Below, piece by piece: positions 16,177 through 26,361 of a stretch of 64,000 nucleotides of DNA. The translations under genes were made by a program, and so were the position numbers. Source of the DNA: Thermobrachium celere DSM 8682. Lineage in GTDB: Bacteria > Bacillota > Clostridia > Clostridiales > Caloramatoraceae. The notes under the pieces were generated by a model that saw only the letters and a program-made list of their open reading frames with translations, was not told the origin of the DNA and ran no database searches. Within the stretch, counting starts at the first letter, position 1; the number at the start of each line of letters is the position of its first letter. The DNA lies in NCBI RefSeq assembly GCF_000430995.1, contig NZ_HF952018.1:24981-88980 (forward strand), given 5' to 3'.

Positions 16177-16917
16177 ATGGCAATAAGAAAGATAGTGCAT
16201 ATAGATGAAGAAAAGTGCAATGGATGTGGATTATGTATTCCAAACTGTGCAGAGGGAGCACTACAAATAGTAGATGGTAAAGCAAAGCTTGTTAAAGATA
16301 TTTACTGTGATGGACTTGGAGCTTGTTTAGGACATTGTCCACAAGGAGCTATATCAATAATAGAAAGAGAAGCAGAAGAATTTGATGAAAGGGCTGTTGA
16401 GGAATATTTAAAATCAAAGAAGGATGATGATAATTTAAAAAACACAACAAAGCACCATATACATCATGGTGGTTGTCCAGGAAGTATGATAAGGCAATTT
16501 AATAATGCCTCTAACCAAGAGCAAAATATTAAGGTTTCATCAAGATTAAGACAATGGCCTGTTCAATTAAGTCTAGTTCCTGCTACAGCACCATATTTAA
16601 ATGGAGCTGATCTACTAATTACGGCAGATTGCGTACCTTTTGCATATGGAAATTATCATAATGACTTTCTAAAGGACAGAGCAGTTGTGGTAGGTTGTCC
16701 AAAATTAGATGATATAGAATACTATATTGAAAAGCTAACAGATATAATAAAGCTCAATAATCTAGAGAGCATAACAGTTTTAAAGATGGAGGTTCCTTGT
16801 TGCAGCGGAATGATGTATGCAGCAAAGACAGCAAGAGATAGAGCAGGTTCTGATATTCCAATTAAAGTTGTAACTATTGGAATTGAAGGCGACATTTTAA
16901 AGAGAGAGTACGTGTAA
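16177..16917 (+). CDS. Two-cluster 4Fe-4S ferredoxin-domain iron-sulfur protein
   Basis: 246 residues. N-terminal two-cluster ferredoxin domain: CNGCGLCIPNC and YCDGLGACLGHCP. The C-terminal part has further cysteines (GGCPGSM, ITADCVPFAYGNYHNDFL, VVGCPKLDD and VPCCSGM) as in the widespread clostridial '4Fe-4S binding protein' family. That family probably shuttles electrons in the cytosol, but its partner is unknown. A His-rich spot (HHIHHGG) joins the two parts. ATG 16177 has GGAGGTGG upstream. Monocistronic. Confidence 0.8.
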   Translation: MAIRKIVHIDEEKCNGCGLCIPNCAEGALQIVDGKAKLVKDIYCDGLGACLGHCPQGAISIIEREAEEFDERAVEEYLKSKKDDDNLKNTTKHHIHHGGCPGSMIRQFNNASNQEQNIKVSSRLRQWPVQLSLVPATAPYLNGADLLITADCVPFAYGNYHNDFLKDRAVVVGCPKLDDIEYYIEKLTDIIKLNNLESITVLKMEVPCCSGMMYAAKTARDRAGSDIPIKVVTIGIEGDILKREYV

Positions 16918-16976
16918 AAAAATTCAAGGAATAAAAACATCACCTATACTAAGAATAATTAGTAGAGGTGATCTAC

Positions 16977-17591
16977 TTGAAAAAGAAGATAACAATACTA
17001 TATCTAATAACATTTATACTATTTACTTCAATAGTATTTGCACAGGACACATACTATACAGTACAGCCAGGAGATAGCATGTGGAAAATAGCACAAAAAT
17101 ATCAGGTTGGGGTATCAGAAATAGTTGCAGCAAACCCAGAAATCAAAGATCCAGCATTAATCTACCCAGGGCAGAAGATAAAGATACCTGTTGTTGAAAC
17201 AAAGGCAATAGAAAGTGAAGTAGTAAGGCTTGTGAATATTGAAAGGGCAAAGGTAGGTTTACCAGCCCTTAAGGAAAATTGGCAGCTTTCAAGAATTGCA
17301 AGATATAAGTCTCAGGATATGATAAATAAAAACTACTTCTCACATTATTCACCAACTTATGGTTCACCCTTTGATATGATAGAATCCTTTGGATTGAAAT
17401 TCTCAGCAGCAGGAGAAAACATAGCAATGGGTCAAAGAACTCCTCAAGAGGTTATGAATGCATGGATGAACTCTCCTGGCCATAGAAGTAACATCCTAAG
17501 CCCAACATATACGGAAATAGGAGTAGGACTTGCAAAGGACAAATATGGAAGGTGCTACTGGACACAGATGTTTATAAAACCTATTAGATAA
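16977..17591 (+). CDS. Secreted LysM-CAP domain protein (YkwD/SafA-like)
   Basis: 204 residues. Signal peptide (M-KKKITILYLITFILFTSI, cleaved near FAQ-DT), one LysM domain (about 26-72: YYTVQPGDSMWKIAQKYQV, then YPGQKIKIP) for peptidoglycan binding, and a CAP/SCP domain (about 80-204) with FSHYSPTYGSPFDM, SAAGENIAMG, AWMNSPGHRSNIL and TEIGVGLAKD. CAP proteins of this kind are secreted by spore formers; some are coat or wall associated. The start is read as TTG 16977, 6 bases after GAGGTG. Confidence 0.9.
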   Translation: MKKKITILYLITFILFTSIVFAQDTYYTVQPGDSMWKIAQKYQVGVSEIVAANPEIKDPALIYPGQKIKIPVVETKAIESEVVRLVNIERAKVGLPALKENWQLSRIARYKSQDMINKNYFSHYSPTYGSPFDMIESFGLKFSAAGENIAMGQRTPQEVMNAWMNSPGHRSNILSPTYTEIGVGLAKDKYGRCYWTQMFIKPIR

Positions 17592-17613
17592 TTGAAATTA
17601 AAAAAATATTTTG

Positions 17614-17650
17614 TAGCCCCATGAATGTATAAAAATCGTTCATGGGGCTA
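17614..17650 (+). repeat. CCCCATG/CATGGGG stem-loop, copy 3
   Basis: TAGCCCCATGAA (17614-17625) and TTCATGGGGCTA (17639-17650) are a perfect 12-bp stem after the LysM-CAP gene. What follows (AATTATGG) is not a T-tract. Confidence 0.75.
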
Positions 17651-17667
17651 AATTATGGCGTTTTTTG

Positions 17668-17696
17668 TTTAGAAAAATATAAATTTTGTATATAAT
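17668..17696 (+). promoter_or_regulatory. Possible promoter of glucokinase gene
   Basis: TATAAT at 17691-17696 with TTTAGA at 17668-17673 (17-base spacer). The -10 is perfect and the -35 weak. Confidence 0.4.
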
Positions 17697-17774
17697 TTAT
17701 GCTTTTATTTTTGTAATCAAAGTAATATAATTAGTATGTATATTAAATTAAATTAATTAAGAAAGGGGATAACT

Positions 17775-18728
17775 ATGTACATAGGTATAGATTTAGGTGG
17801 TACAAACATTGCAGCTGGACTAGTTGATGATAGCGGAAAAATATTATATACAAAATCAACTCCAACGCTTGCAACAAGAGGATATAAGGCAGTTATAGAT
17901 GATATAAACAAGTTAGTTAAGGATATTATTGAAGAAGCAAAGGTTGAAAAGAATGAAATAAAAGCAATAGGTATAGGTATACCAGGGCTTGCTGATAAGG
18001 ATGGAAATGTTATATTTTGCGTTAACTTAGGATGGGAAAACATTCCTTTAAGAAAAATGATGGAGGAAGAGTTAAATATTCCAGTATTTATAGACAACGA
18101 TGCAACTGTTGCTGGCCTTGCTGAATATGAGTTTGGTTCAATGAAGGGATGCAAAAATGGAATTCTTCTAACATTAGGTACAGGTATAGGTGGAGGAATA
18201 ATATTAAATGGAGAGGTTTATAGCGGAGTACATGGTGTAGGTTCGGAAATAGGACATATGATAATAGGAGAAAACTTTTATAATTGCAACTGTGGAAAGA
18301 ATGGATGCTTTGAAACATTTGCATCTTCAACAGCAATAATTAAATATACTCAAAAATTAATTAGTGAGGGAAATACAGATACAATAATTCTACAAAAGGT
18401 AGAAGGGGATTTAGAAAAGATAAATGCAAAAGTAATTTTTGATAGCGCAAAAGAAGGCGATAGGGTTGCTAAGATGGCAGTGGATAGACTTGTAAAATAC
18501 CTTGTTATAGGAATATTCAATATAGTAAACTTCATGGATCCAGAGGTTATAGCATTAGGCGGAGGAATTTCTAATGCAGGAGAGTACTTATTAAATTTAG
18601 TAAAAGAGGAATTTGAAAAATTTAAATACTACAAGACTCTTCCAGCAGCAAACATTGTACTTGCTCAGTTTAAAAATGATGCAGGAATACTTGGAGCTGC
18701 GATGCTTGGAAAACATGGTGTAAGATAA
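17775..18728 (+). CDS. glcK: ROK family glucokinase
   Basis: Phosphorylates glucose to glucose 6-phosphate in the cytosol. 317 residues. ATP-binding DLGGTN at the N-terminus, sugar-site region FIDNDATVAGLAE, phosphate loop LTLGTGIGGG, and the ROK zinc motif (GH...CNCGKNGCFET) intact. C-terminal VIALGGGISNAG closes the ATP site. The residue set (no N-terminal helix-turn-helix) points to a kinase rather than a ROK repressor. AAAGGGG precedes ATG 17775. Confidence 0.92.
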   Translation: MYIGIDLGGTNIAAGLVDDSGKILYTKSTPTLATRGYKAVIDDINKLVKDIIEEAKVEKNEIKAIGIGIPGLADKDGNVIFCVNLGWENIPLRKMMEEELNIPVFIDNDATVAGLAEYEFGSMKGCKNGILLTLGTGIGGGIILNGEVYSGVHGVGSEIGHMIIGENFYNCNCGKNGCFETFASSTAIIKYTQKLISEGNTDTIILQKVEGDLEKINAKVIFDSAKEGDRVAKMAVDRLVKYLVIGIFNIVNFMDPEVIALGGGISNAGEYLLNLVKEEFEKFKYYKTLPAANIVLAQFKNDAGILGAAMLGKHGVR

Positions 18729-18768
18729 GTAAAAAATGTGATTTACTACTATTAAGTAGCAAATAAAG

Positions 18769-18803
18769 GCCACTCTGCATATTATAACAATATGCGGGGT
18801 GGT
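18769..18803 (+). promoter_or_regulatory. Leader hairpin overlapping the RBS of the manC-like gene
   Basis: CCACTCTGCATATT pairs with AATATGCGGGGTGG, including G-U pairs, and a 5-base loop. The right arm contains GGGGTGG, the likely ribosome binding site of the next gene. It could terminate upstream transcription or limit translation. Confidence 0.4.
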
Positions 18804-18809
18804 TATTTT

Positions 18810-19874
18810 ATGATATATGCAGTAATTATGTCAGGTGGGCTTGGATCAAGATTTTGGCCAAAATCTAGAAAAGGACTCCCTAAACAGTTTTTGAAGATTA
18901 TTGGGCAAAAAACAATGATAGAAAATACAGTTGACAGGATTTCAACAATCATCCCAAGGGAAAACATATATGTTGTGACAAATCAAAACTATGTAGGGAT
19001 TATAAAAAAGCTTTTAGGGTTTGACAATAAAAATATATTTAAGGAGCCTTTAAACAAGGAAACTGCTTCATGTATAGGACTTGCAGCAGTTAAGCTATTA
19101 AAAAAGGACTTTGAAGCTACAATGGTGGTTTTGCCTTCGGATCATTTAATTATTGGTCAAGAGGAATTTGAACAGACTATAAAAAGGGCAATAGATGTGG
19201 CTCAAGATGGTGACTACTTAGTTACTATGGGTGTCGCTCCAACAAGGCCAGAGATTGGTTATGGATATATTGAAGTAGGGGATAAAATTCAGGATAACGT
19301 ATTTAGGGTAAAAAGATTTATTGAAAAACCAAATTTAGATGTAGCAACATCTTTTATAGAAAAGGGAAACTTTTTATGGAATAGTGGGATGTTTGTTTGG
19401 AGGGCAGATAGGCTTCTTCGCGAAATAAAAAAATACCTTCCAGACCTATATAAAAACCTTATGAGAATATATGAGTATATTGGAACAGAGGATGAGGAGA
19501 AGGTAATAAAAGAAGAGTATGAAAAGATTGATGGAATATCAATAGACTTTGGAGTAATGCAGAGGACCCACAGGGCTGTTGTGATACCAACCAACTTTGT
19601 ATGGGATGATATAGGAAGTTTTACATCCCTTGAAAGATTTTTAAGCAAAGATGAGAATGGAAATATAATTCAAAACTGTGAAGCTGCAGTAATGGATGTA
19701 AAGAATACAACAATAATGGGGGACAAGAGATTAGTTGCTGCAATAGGAATAAAGGATATGCTAATTATAGATACCGACGATGTAATTCTAGTGTGCCCAA
19801 AGGACAGAGCCCAAAGCATAAAGGATTTAGTAAAAAAGATTTCAAGCAGCGAAGAATTCGAAAAGTTCATATAG
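18810..19874 (+). CDS. manC: Mannose-1-phosphate guanylyltransferase-like nucleotidyltransferase
   Basis: Would make GDP-mannose from GTP and mannose 1-phosphate for glycan synthesis. 354 residues. Seen: pyrophosphorylase signature MSGGLGSRFWPKSRKGLPKQ, VVLPSDHLI, FIEKPNLDVATSF, FLWNSGMFVWRAD and VWDDIGSF. The isomerase domain of bifunctional ManC/AlgA is absent. ATG 18810 is preferred, with GGGGTGG upstream; an ATG at 18792 starts within the hairpin. GDP-sugars could serve the glycosyltransferases at 24-30 kb, but this link is only inferred. Confidence 0.85.
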   Translation: MIYAVIMSGGLGSRFWPKSRKGLPKQFLKIIGQKTMIENTVDRISTIIPRENIYVVTNQNYVGIIKKLLGFDNKNIFKEPLNKETASCIGLAAVKLLKKDFEATMVVLPSDHLIIGQEEFEQTIKRAIDVAQDGDYLVTMGVAPTRPEIGYGYIEVGDKIQDNVFRVKRFIEKPNLDVATSFIEKGNFLWNSGMFVWRADRLLREIKKYLPDLYKNLMRIYEYIGTEDEEKVIKEEYEKIDGISIDFGVMQRTHRAVVIPTNFVWDDIGSFTSLERFLSKDENGNIIQNCEAAVMDVKNTTIMGDKRLVAAIGIKDMLIIDTDDVILVCPKDRAQSIKDLVKKISSSEEFEKFI

Positions 19875-19925
19875 TGCCACCCAAGTGAAATGTGACATTT
19901 TCCATTGTTTGTAATAACAAAATAT

Positions 19926-19964
19926 AACAAAAAAGCTCCTAGGATTAATAGGAGCTTTTTTGTT
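19926..19964 (+). terminator. Terminator after manC-like gene
   Basis: AACAAAAAAGCTCCT (19926-19940) and AGGAGCTTTTTTGTT (19950-19964): perfect 15-bp stem with T-rich 3' arm. Confidence 0.92.
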
Positions 19965-20000
19965 GCATTTATTGTGAATAAAATAACTAAAATTGTATTT

Positions 20001-20045
20001 TGTCTAAATTTATCTATTGATAAAGTATTTTGTCTAATTTAAAAT
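20001..20045 (+). promoter_or_regulatory. Promoter of the chemoreceptor gene with two direct TGTCTAA repeats
   Basis: TTGATA at 20017-20022 and TAAAAT at 20040-20045, 17-base spacer. The motif GTATTTTGTCTAA occurs twice, with TGTCTAA at 20001-20007 and 20031-20037, exactly 30 bp apart. One copy lies upstream of the -35, the other between -35 and -10. TGTCTAA differs from the Spo0A core TGTCGAA by one base. Confidence 0.5.
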
Positions 20046-20100
20046 ATAATTAATAAAACTATTAAACTATAATTTTTTCGTAATCTTTGGAGGTAGAGCT

Positions 20101-22128
20101 ATGGAAAAGAAAAATTTGTTTAAATCAATAAGATTTAAACTTGTAGGGCTTCCTTTATTAATTCTATTTTTATCATATACTCTATTTACTGTAGCTGCTG
20201 TCTATTTTACAAAACAGTCTGTTTTACATACTATGAGGGAAGATGGGCTTGAGCTTACAAGACAAATGGCAAAGAGAATAGAACAGAGTGGACTAGCCTA
20301 TAATATGGTTAACGAACAGGTTGAGGATAAAATAAGGATAGCTGGTAAGATGGTTTTGAGTCAACCTAATGTCAATAATGATGTTTTAAAGAGAATTGCA
20401 AATACTTTAGGAGTTGATGAAATAAACTATACTGACTCAAAGGGAGTAATTATTTATTCAAACCTAGAGTCAAGTATTGGTGCTGTTTTTGATAGCAATC
20501 ATATATCCTATCCTGTTTTATCAGGTAAGCAAAATGAACTTATGGAGAATATAAGAAAGAGTAGAGAGAATAATAATTATTACAAGTATGGATATGTAAT
20601 TAATCCAAAAGGTGGAATGGTTCAAGTAGGAATACTTGCAAATAAAATTCAGTCAATGTATGATCAAACAAGCTATCAGGCAATAGTAGATGAATTAGCT
20701 AAGAATCCTAAAATTGTATATGCATTATTCATAGATAGAAATTTAAAGGCAACTGCCCACAGCATTAAAGAAAGAATAGGAATTGAACTTAAGGATGAAG
20801 GAAGTAAAACTGCTGCTGTTGATGGCAAGGAATATGCTTCAGAATATTACTATGATGTAAAGAAGGTCAATGTATACGATGTTTTAACACCTGTTTACAT
20901 TAACGGAAAGCATGTTGGTGCTATAAACATTGGACTTTCAATGGAAGCAGTTTATGATGCAATAAATAGAACTATATTGATTTTAACTATAGTAGGTATA
21001 ATTTCATTCTTACTAGTAGGCGTTGTATTATATATTTATTCTATGAATTCAATAAAGACAATTAATAAGATAAAAGAATATCTAGGCCTAATGGCTAATG
21101 GTGATCTAACTAAGGATGTTGATGAAAAGCTTATTAAAAACGAAGACGAATTTGGAGATATGGCAAAGGCAATTGCAGAATTAAACAATGCCTTTAAGAT
21201 AATAATTGGAGATATTAAGTTAAGAGCAGAACAAATAGGCAAATCATCAGAAGGGCTTGCTGCAACATCACAGGAGATGGCAGCAGGTTCAGAAGAGGTT
21301 GCGGCAACAATTAATGAAGTTGCAAGGGGTACTCATACTCAAACAGAGGAAATTGCTGATGTTGTTAATTTAATGCAGGATCTTGCTCAAAATATGGACA
21401 ACATATATGAAAAATTAAGAAGTGTTAAGGCATCAACTGATGATACTAAAGATAAAGTTAACATTGGAAAGAATGAATTAAATTTACTATTAAAGTCAAT
21501 AGAGGACATAAAACAGTCCTTTGGTATGGTAAACAGCAAGGTTCAAAACCTTTCACAATCAGTTACAAGTGTAAGTAGCTTTACAGATGCAATAACAAAT
21601 ATAGCTGAACAAACAAATCTTTTAGCACTAAATGCAGCAATAGAGGCAGCACGTGCTGGTGAAGCTGGCCGTGGATTTGCAGTAGTTGCTGAAGAGGTTA
21701 GAAAGCTTGCAGAAGAATCAAAGCGTTCTGCAGATGAGATTAAGAATTTAATTACTTCAATAAATGAAGATACAAAGGAAGTTATAAATACTGTAAACAA
21801 TGTTGATACTCATGTTAAAGCACAGATTGAAACAGTTGATAAAACTGTTAAGTCCTTTGAGGATATATTAAATTCAGTAGAAGCTATTGCACCTTCAATA
21901 GAGGATGTATATAGATCAGTAGATTTAACTGTTGAAGTAAAGGATGCAGTTTTATCTAAGACAGAAAATGTATCAAGCATTATTGAAGAAGCTTCAGCTT
22001 CAACAGAGGAGATATCAGCTTCAAGTGAACAGATGTCTGCTTCAGTTCAAGAGGTTGCAGAAGCTGTACAGGGACTTGCACAAATTGCCGAAGAACTTGT
22101 TAAATCGGTTGAAAAATTTAGAATATGA
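20101..22128 (+). CDS. Methyl-accepting chemotaxis protein with extracellular Cache domain
   Basis: 675 residues. Membrane segment (about 13-35), long extracellular sensor of the double Cache type (about 40-290; [19 protein letters not shown] and [20 protein letters not shown]), second membrane segment (about 293-315), HAMP (about 318-370), methylation helices and the signalling hairpin [20 protein letters not shown] followed by [18 protein letters not shown]. Glutamine/glutamate-rich methylation sites ([34 protein letters not shown]) are seen. Senses an unknown ligand and controls CheA. Confidence 0.95.
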   Translation: MEKKNLFKSIRFKLVGLPLLILFLSYTLFTVAAVYFTKQSVLHTMREDGLELTRQMAKRIEQSGLAYNMVNEQVEDKIRIAGKMVLSQPNVNNDVLKRIANTLGVDEINYTDSKGVIIYSNLESSIGAVFDSNHISYPVLSGKQNELMENIRKSRENNNYYKYGYVINPKGGMVQVGILANKIQSMYDQTSYQAIVDELAKNPKIVYALFIDRNLKATAHSIKERIGIELKDEGSKTAAVDGKEYASEYYYDVKKVNVYDVLTPVYINGKHVGAINIGLSMEAVYDAINRTILILTIVGIISFLLVGVVLYIYSMNSIKTINKIKEYLGLMANGDLTKDVDEKLIKNEDEFGDMAKAIAELNNAFKIIIGDIKLRAEQIGKSSEGLAATSQEMAAGSEEVAATINEVARGTHTQTEEIADVVNLMQDLAQNMDNIYEKLRSVKASTDDTKDKVNIGKNELNLLLKSIEDIKQSFGMVNSKVQNLSQSVTSVSSFTDAITNIAEQTNLLALNAAIEAARAGEAGRGFAVVAEEVRKLAEESKRSADEIKNLITSINEDTKEVINTVNNVDTHVKAQIETVDKTVKSFEDILNSVEAIAPSIEDVYRSVDLTVEVKDAVLSKTENVSSIIEEASASTEEISASSEQMSASVQEVAEAVQGLAQIAEELVKSVEKFRI

Positions 22129-22151
22129 TGTAAAATTTATGTAAAATAAAG

Positions 22152-22190
22152 GTCATCCTTCCATGTTGCTATGGAAGGATGACAATTTTT
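22152..22190 (+). terminator. Terminator between the two chemoreceptor genes
   Basis: GTCATCCTTCCAT (22152-22164) and ATGGAAGGATGAC (22171-22183) with a 6-base loop, followed by AATTTTTTT. Confidence 0.93.
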
Positions 22191-22231
22191 TTGCTATAAT
22201 TTAAATGCAGATTTTACAAAGGGGGAATATC

Positions 22232-23683
22232 ATGAAGGACCTAATTAAACTTATTATGATCTTTTTATTTGGGGGACTTATTTCAGCTGCTTTTTATTTT
22301 TTAAATTTAAATTTTTTAGTAACTATCCTAGTGCTTAGTATTTCCCTCCCTATTATCACCTATTTATCATGTAGACGAACTATTACAGTAGAAAAAGTAG
22401 TAAAAGACAGTGATGATGATTTTGTAGATATATCAAAAAAGCTTGCCCAAAGTAGCAGGGACATATATGTATCTACAAATAAGCTTTATGATATTTCAAA
22501 AGATATTTATAGTTTATCAGATGAAATTACAGTATTAACAGAAAAGGATAATAAAAATATAAGGTCTATTATAAATGAAATAGAAAATGTAATATCTAAG
22601 GTTTCAAATATAATAAAATCTGCAAAGGATGCTAAAAGCTTATCTAATTATTGTTTAGAAGATATAAAGAGAAATGAGTCTTCAATCAAAAACTCTAGAA
22701 GCACATTTGATGATCTAATTTATGTATATAAAAACTTTTCAAAAAGCAAAGATGAACTAATAGCGTCATCACAGAAGATTTATGAAATAGCAAATTATAT
22801 AAATGAAATTGCAAATAGAACACACCTATTATCGCTTAATGCAAGTATTGAGGCTGCAAGAGCAGGTGAATCAGGAAGAGGATTTTTAGTTGTTGCAGGT
22901 GAGATAAAAAAATTAGCAGCACAGTCAAAGGAGTTTAGTGAAAACATTAAAAAGGTACTAGATGGAATTACAGAAAGCATAAATAAACTAGATGAAGTTT
23001 CAAATTTAAGCTCTATGAAGATGGAACAGACAAAGAAGGAGCTAGAGGAACTTTATAGTTCAATCTATAGATTTATCAACTCTACTGTAGAGTTAGATAA
23101 TAATATAAACAATGTAATCTATCAGGCAGAAGCAATAGAAAATTCAACGAATTTAGCACTTGAAACAGCACAGGCTGTATATTCATCCCATGAAAATACT
23201 ACATCTTTAGTTGAAAAATCCGCAGAATTTATACAAAATCAATGGAGTGTAGTTGAAAAGTTTAAGAGAATTTCCGATGAGATTTCAACTGTTTCAGATG
23301 AATTTTTAAAGAAGAGTATTGACGATAGTGTAGAACAAAAACTTTATGAAATAGGTAAGAGGATAATGGAATACAATGGAGATAAGACTGAACATGCTTT
23401 AAAGAAGTTATGTAGTGATTTAGGAGTAAGTGACGTTTATTATGCAAATTCTTTAGGTATATTTGAGTATGGCACAACCAAGGAAGCAATGGGACTTAAT
23501 ATATTTGAACTTGACAAAAGATATAGGGATTTTGTAAGAAGTGGAGAGGATGTTAGAATTTATCCTTTAACAAGAAGACTTGATACAGGAGAACTTTTTA
23601 AGTTCATGGCAGTTAAAAGAAGAGATAAAGAGGGAGTAATATCAGTTGGTATTTCAATTGATAAGCTTCTTAATTTAAAATAG
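22232..23683 (+). CDS. Chemoreceptor-like protein with a C-terminal sensor domain
   Basis: 483 residues. Two closely spaced N-terminal membrane segments (about 8-45) with almost no extracellular loop; no HAMP is evident. The MCP signalling hairpin lies mid-protein ([20 protein letters not shown], then [20 protein letters not shown]), with substitutions at usual positions. From about residue 375 a further domain follows ([20 protein letters not shown], and [20 protein letters not shown]), like the intracellular Cache half seen in the preceding receptor. The order membrane-signalling-sensor is the reverse of a classical receptor; it probably senses a cytoplasmic cue. Confidence 0.8.
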   Translation: MKDLIKLIMIFLFGGLISAAFYFLNLNFLVTILVLSISLPIITYLSCRRTITVEKVVKDSDDDFVDISKKLAQSSRDIYVSTNKLYDISKDIYSLSDEITVLTEKDNKNIRSIINEIENVISKVSNIIKSAKDAKSLSNYCLEDIKRNESSIKNSRSTFDDLIYVYKNFSKSKDELIASSQKIYEIANYINEIANRTHLLSLNASIEAARAGESGRGFLVVAGEIKKLAAQSKEFSENIKKVLDGITESINKLDEVSNLSSMKMEQTKKELEELYSSIYRFINSTVELDNNINNVIYQAEAIENSTNLALETAQAVYSSHENTTSLVEKSAEFIQNQWSVVEKFKRISDEISTVSDEFLKKSIDDSVEQKLYEIGKRIMEYNGDKTEHALKKLCSDLGVSDVYYANSLGIFEYGTTKEAMGLNIFELDKRYRDFVRSGEDVRIYPLTRRLDTGELFKFMAVKRRDKEGVISVGISIDKLLNLK

Positions 23684-23713
23684 TAAGGTGTTTTATAATA
23701 TAAATGTAAAAAG

Positions 23714-23744
23714 TAGGAGTGCAAAGCATGCACTCCTATTTTTC
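23714..23744. terminator. Hairpin terminator between convergent genes
   Basis: TAGGAGTGC (23714-23722) and GCACTCCTA (23730-23738) followed by TTTTTC. Confidence 0.8.
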
Positions 23745-24071
23745 TTCACTCTCTACTGCCTCTTTTATATTTTTAACATCAAATACACCACTTTCAACAG
23801 ACTTTATAGCAGCACAAAGCCTCTTATCAAGTAAACACTGAAGATCCTCTGCAGAACGTCTTATGTCAAATACCAATTCTAAAAGTTCCTTAATCTGATG
23901 TTGTTCTGTTATATTTATATGTGAAACTGCATTAGCAGCAGATGCAAATCCATCAGCAGCAACTCCAAGTCTTGATATTGCATCAATTATAGGAAGTATT
24001 TCTGTATTAAAAAGTTCACCAACAGATTTATATTTAGTTGAAAACCCAATTTTTTCAACTGTCTCGCCCAT
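23736..24071 (-). CDS. Conserved hypothetical helical protein, 111 residues
   Basis: Soluble, all-helical in appearance, no signal peptide. Sequence such as IIDAISRLGVAADGFASAAN and ELVFDIRRSAEDLQCLLDKR suggests a small helical bundle. Strong site (AAAAGGGGTG) before ATG. It sits 29 bases downstream of the GT4 gene on the same strand, so it may be its operon partner. Family not recognised. Confidence 0.55.
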   Translation of the reverse strand: MGETVEKIGFSTKYKSVGELFNTEILPIIDAISRLGVAADGFASAANAVSHINITEQHQIKELLELVFDIRRSAEDLQCLLDKRLCAAIKSVESGVFDVKNIKEAVESEEK

Positions 24072-24100
24072 ATTATCACCCCTTTTATTTTATGGGGGCG

Positions 24101-25225
24101 TTATAAATTATTTTTTGCTTCTTTATATATATTTAAGGTTTCTTTTGCTGTTTTATTCCAGCTAAATTTAAGTGAGTGCTCATAGCCATGAATGGCGAGA
24201 CTGTTTCTTTTATTTTCATCATGGATTAGTTCTTCTATAGAGTTTTTAAGCTGTTCTGCATCAAATGGATTAATTAAAAGTGCTGCATCTCCTACTATCT
24301 CTGGGATAGATGAAACATTTGATGTAATAACAGGTGTACAACAGCTCATAGCTTCAAGTGGTGGAAGGCCAAAACCTTCATAAAGTGATGGGTATAAAAA
24401 TAAGGTTGCACCGCTATAAAAATACGGTAGATCCTCATAAGGAACATATCCAGTAAAAATTACATTTTCACTTATGTTTAAGCTGTTGGCAAGACTTATT
24501 AAAAAACTATGTTCATCTTTAGACGAACCTACTATAACTACTTTATATTTATCCTTAATATCTTTAATTAATCTTGAGTAGGCAAGAAGTATAGATTTTA
24601 CGTTTTTTCTAGGACTAAATCCTCCTATATACAATAGATAGTCAAAATTTATATTGTATTTTTTATTAAGATAATCTTTACATACATTTTCTTCTATAGG
24701 CTTAAAGTAGTCATCGGCGGCAAGATATGTTACCTTAATTTTATTTTCATCCACATCAAAAATTCTCATTATATCCTTTTTAGAGTAGTTTGATACAGTA
24801 ATTATAATATCTGAGTTTTGTACAATTTGTGGCATTTGAGAAATAAATTTTTTAAGATATCCTCTTCCCACAGTTTCAGGCATAACATAAGGGATTAGAT
24901 CGTGTATTGTAGATATATAAATGCAGCTTTTTTTAGAAGGTAGGCCTATTCCATTTTGGGGAACATGATATATATCAATATTTTTAAGCTTTATATTTTC
25001 AGGAATAAAATATTCTTCAAAAAAATGATGGTGCTTTTTGGATGCAATGCTTATTGAAATGTTTTTATTAAAATTAAATTGTTTATAGTTACTTCCATAC
25101 CAATAAAGTAGGTATTTGTTTTCTGAATCATGTTTATTTATATATTTTAATAGCTCTATTGTATAGGTTCCAATTCCTGTACCAGCATATAGATTTGCAC
25201 CTCTAGCATCTATGGCTATATTCAT
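24101..25225 (-). CDS. Family 4 glycosyltransferase (CotSA-like), copy A
   Basis: 374 residues, GT-B fold, retaining glycosyltransferase expected to work in the cytosol on coat or surface glycans. Seen: N-terminal [27 protein letters not shown], hinge region [39 protein letters not shown] and the E-x7-E motif in [18 protein letters not shown] 25225 has GGAG 7 bases upstream. It is divergent from a CotS-like gene; in B. subtilis cotSA (GT4) and cotS form one operon whose products sit in the spore coat. A close paralogue lies at 28582-29694. Confidence 0.88.
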   Translation of the reverse strand: MNIAIDARGANLYAGTGIGTYTIELLKYINKHDSENKYLLYWYGSNYKQFNFNKNISISIASKKHHHFFEEYFIPENIKLKNIDIYHVPQNGIGLPSKKSCIYISTIHDLIPYVMPETVGRGYLKKFISQMPQIVQNSDIIITVSNYSKKDIMRIFDVDENKIKVTYLAADDYFKPIEENVCKDYLNKKYNINFDYLLYIGGFSPRKNVKSILLAYSRLIKDIKDKYKVVIVGSSKDEHSFLISLANSLNISENVIFTGYVPYEDLPYFYSGATLFLYPSLYEGFGLPPLEAMSCCTPVITSNVSSIPEIVGDAALLINPFDAEQLKNSIEELIHDENKRNSLAIHGYEHSLKFSWNKTAKETLNIYKEAKNNL

Positions 25226-25330
25226 CACATCACTCCGTAAAATAGCTGTATATATTATAAATATTACATTTATTAGTCAAATGTGCATATTTTTTTAAAA
25301 CAATTTTGTATCACAAAAAGATGTTAAAAA

Positions 25331-25339
25331 CATATTATA
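25331..25339 (+). promoter_or_regulatory. Candidate sporulation (sigma-K/sigma-E) -10 box before the first cotS-like gene
   Basis: CATATTATA matches the CATAnnnTA -10 of the mother-cell sigma factors and is identical to the box before yabG. No -35 at ideal spacing was found. Confidence 0.35.
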
Positions 25340-25368
25340 AAATAGAACTCTTAAATAGGAGATGAAGT

Positions 25369-26361
25369 ATGTTTTTAGAAAAGGTTGAAAAAGCATATGG
25401 ATTTAATGTTGAATCATATGAAAAAATAAAAAACATATATAAACTTATTACAGATAGAGGTATATACTGTCTTAAGGTTTCAAAATATGATTTAAAACAA
25501 TATAATTTCATAATAAGTGCAATGAATTATTTAATCGATAAAGGATATGAGCATATACTTCCTATTTATAAAACAATAGAGGGAGAGAATTATTTAGCTA
25601 TAGATGATGGATATGCTTACCTTACAGACTTTATAGATGCAAAAGAGGTTGATTTTAAGGATTTAACAGAACTTAAAATGTGTATTGAAGCTATTGCAAA
25701 GTTACACTTGGCATCAAGGGGATTTAAATATGAAATAAGAATAAGGGACTATTATGGTAGATGGATTGAAAAGTTTAAAAAGAGAAGTAGTGAACTTTTA
25801 TATTTTAGAGCAATATGTGAGTCAAAAGATGAGAAGAGTGAATTTGATTCTATATTTCTTAAATATTTCGATTTACACTACAGACAGTCCTTAAAGTGTT
25901 TAAAGGATTTTGAAACATCAAACTACTTTAAAATAATGGAGTCCCACAAAAGATTACATGAAATATGTCATCACGATACAGCAAATCACAATTTCTTAAT
26001 TACACATGAAAACATTGTTTTAATAGATTATGATTATGTAATCATGGATACACATCTACATGATTTAGCAAGTCTTTTAATCAGAAACTTAAGATACGGT
26101 AACTGGGACATAAAGTTGTTTAATTTTATACTTAATGAATATTCTAGGTACATCCCCATAACGCTTGAGGAAATATATTTAATATTTTGCTTTATGGAAT
26201 TTCCACAGGATTATTGGCAGGTTGGACTACAATATTATGTCGAGAAGCAGCCTTGGACAGAAGAAAATTTTTTAAAAAGATTAAATAGAGTTGTGCTTGA
26301 TGCTGAGGGTAGATTTAAATTTTTATCTGAGTTGGAGGGGTTATATGGAAAATATAGATAA
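25369..26361 (+). CDS. CotS-like spore coat kinase-fold protein, copy 1
   Basis: 330 residues of the CotS/aminoglycoside-phosphotransferase superfamily. Seen: an N-lobe lysine in YCLKVSKYD, the catalytic loop ICHHDTANHN (HxDxxxxN form) and the metal aspartate in VLIDYDYV. The loop is intact, so phosphotransfer is possible. The C-terminal region QDYWQVGLQYYVEKQPWTEE is typical of clostridial CotS proteins. Expected to be made in the mother cell and assembled into the coat. Its end overlaps the next small gene by 17 bases. Confidence 0.85.
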   Translation: MFLEKVEKAYGFNVESYEKIKNIYKLITDRGIYCLKVSKYDLKQYNFIISAMNYLIDKGYEHILPIYKTIEGENYLAIDDGYAYLTDFIDAKEVDFKDLTELKMCIEAIAKLHLASRGFKYEIRIRDYYGRWIEKFKKRSSELLYFRAICESKDEKSEFDSIFLKYFDLHYRQSLKCLKDFETSNYFKIMESHKRLHEICHHDTANHNFLITHENIVLIDYDYVIMDTHLHDLASLLIRNLRYGNWDIKLFNFILNEYSRYIPITLEEIYLIFCFMEFPQDYWQVGLQYYVEKQPWTEENFLKRLNRVVLDAEGRFKFLSELEGLYGKYR

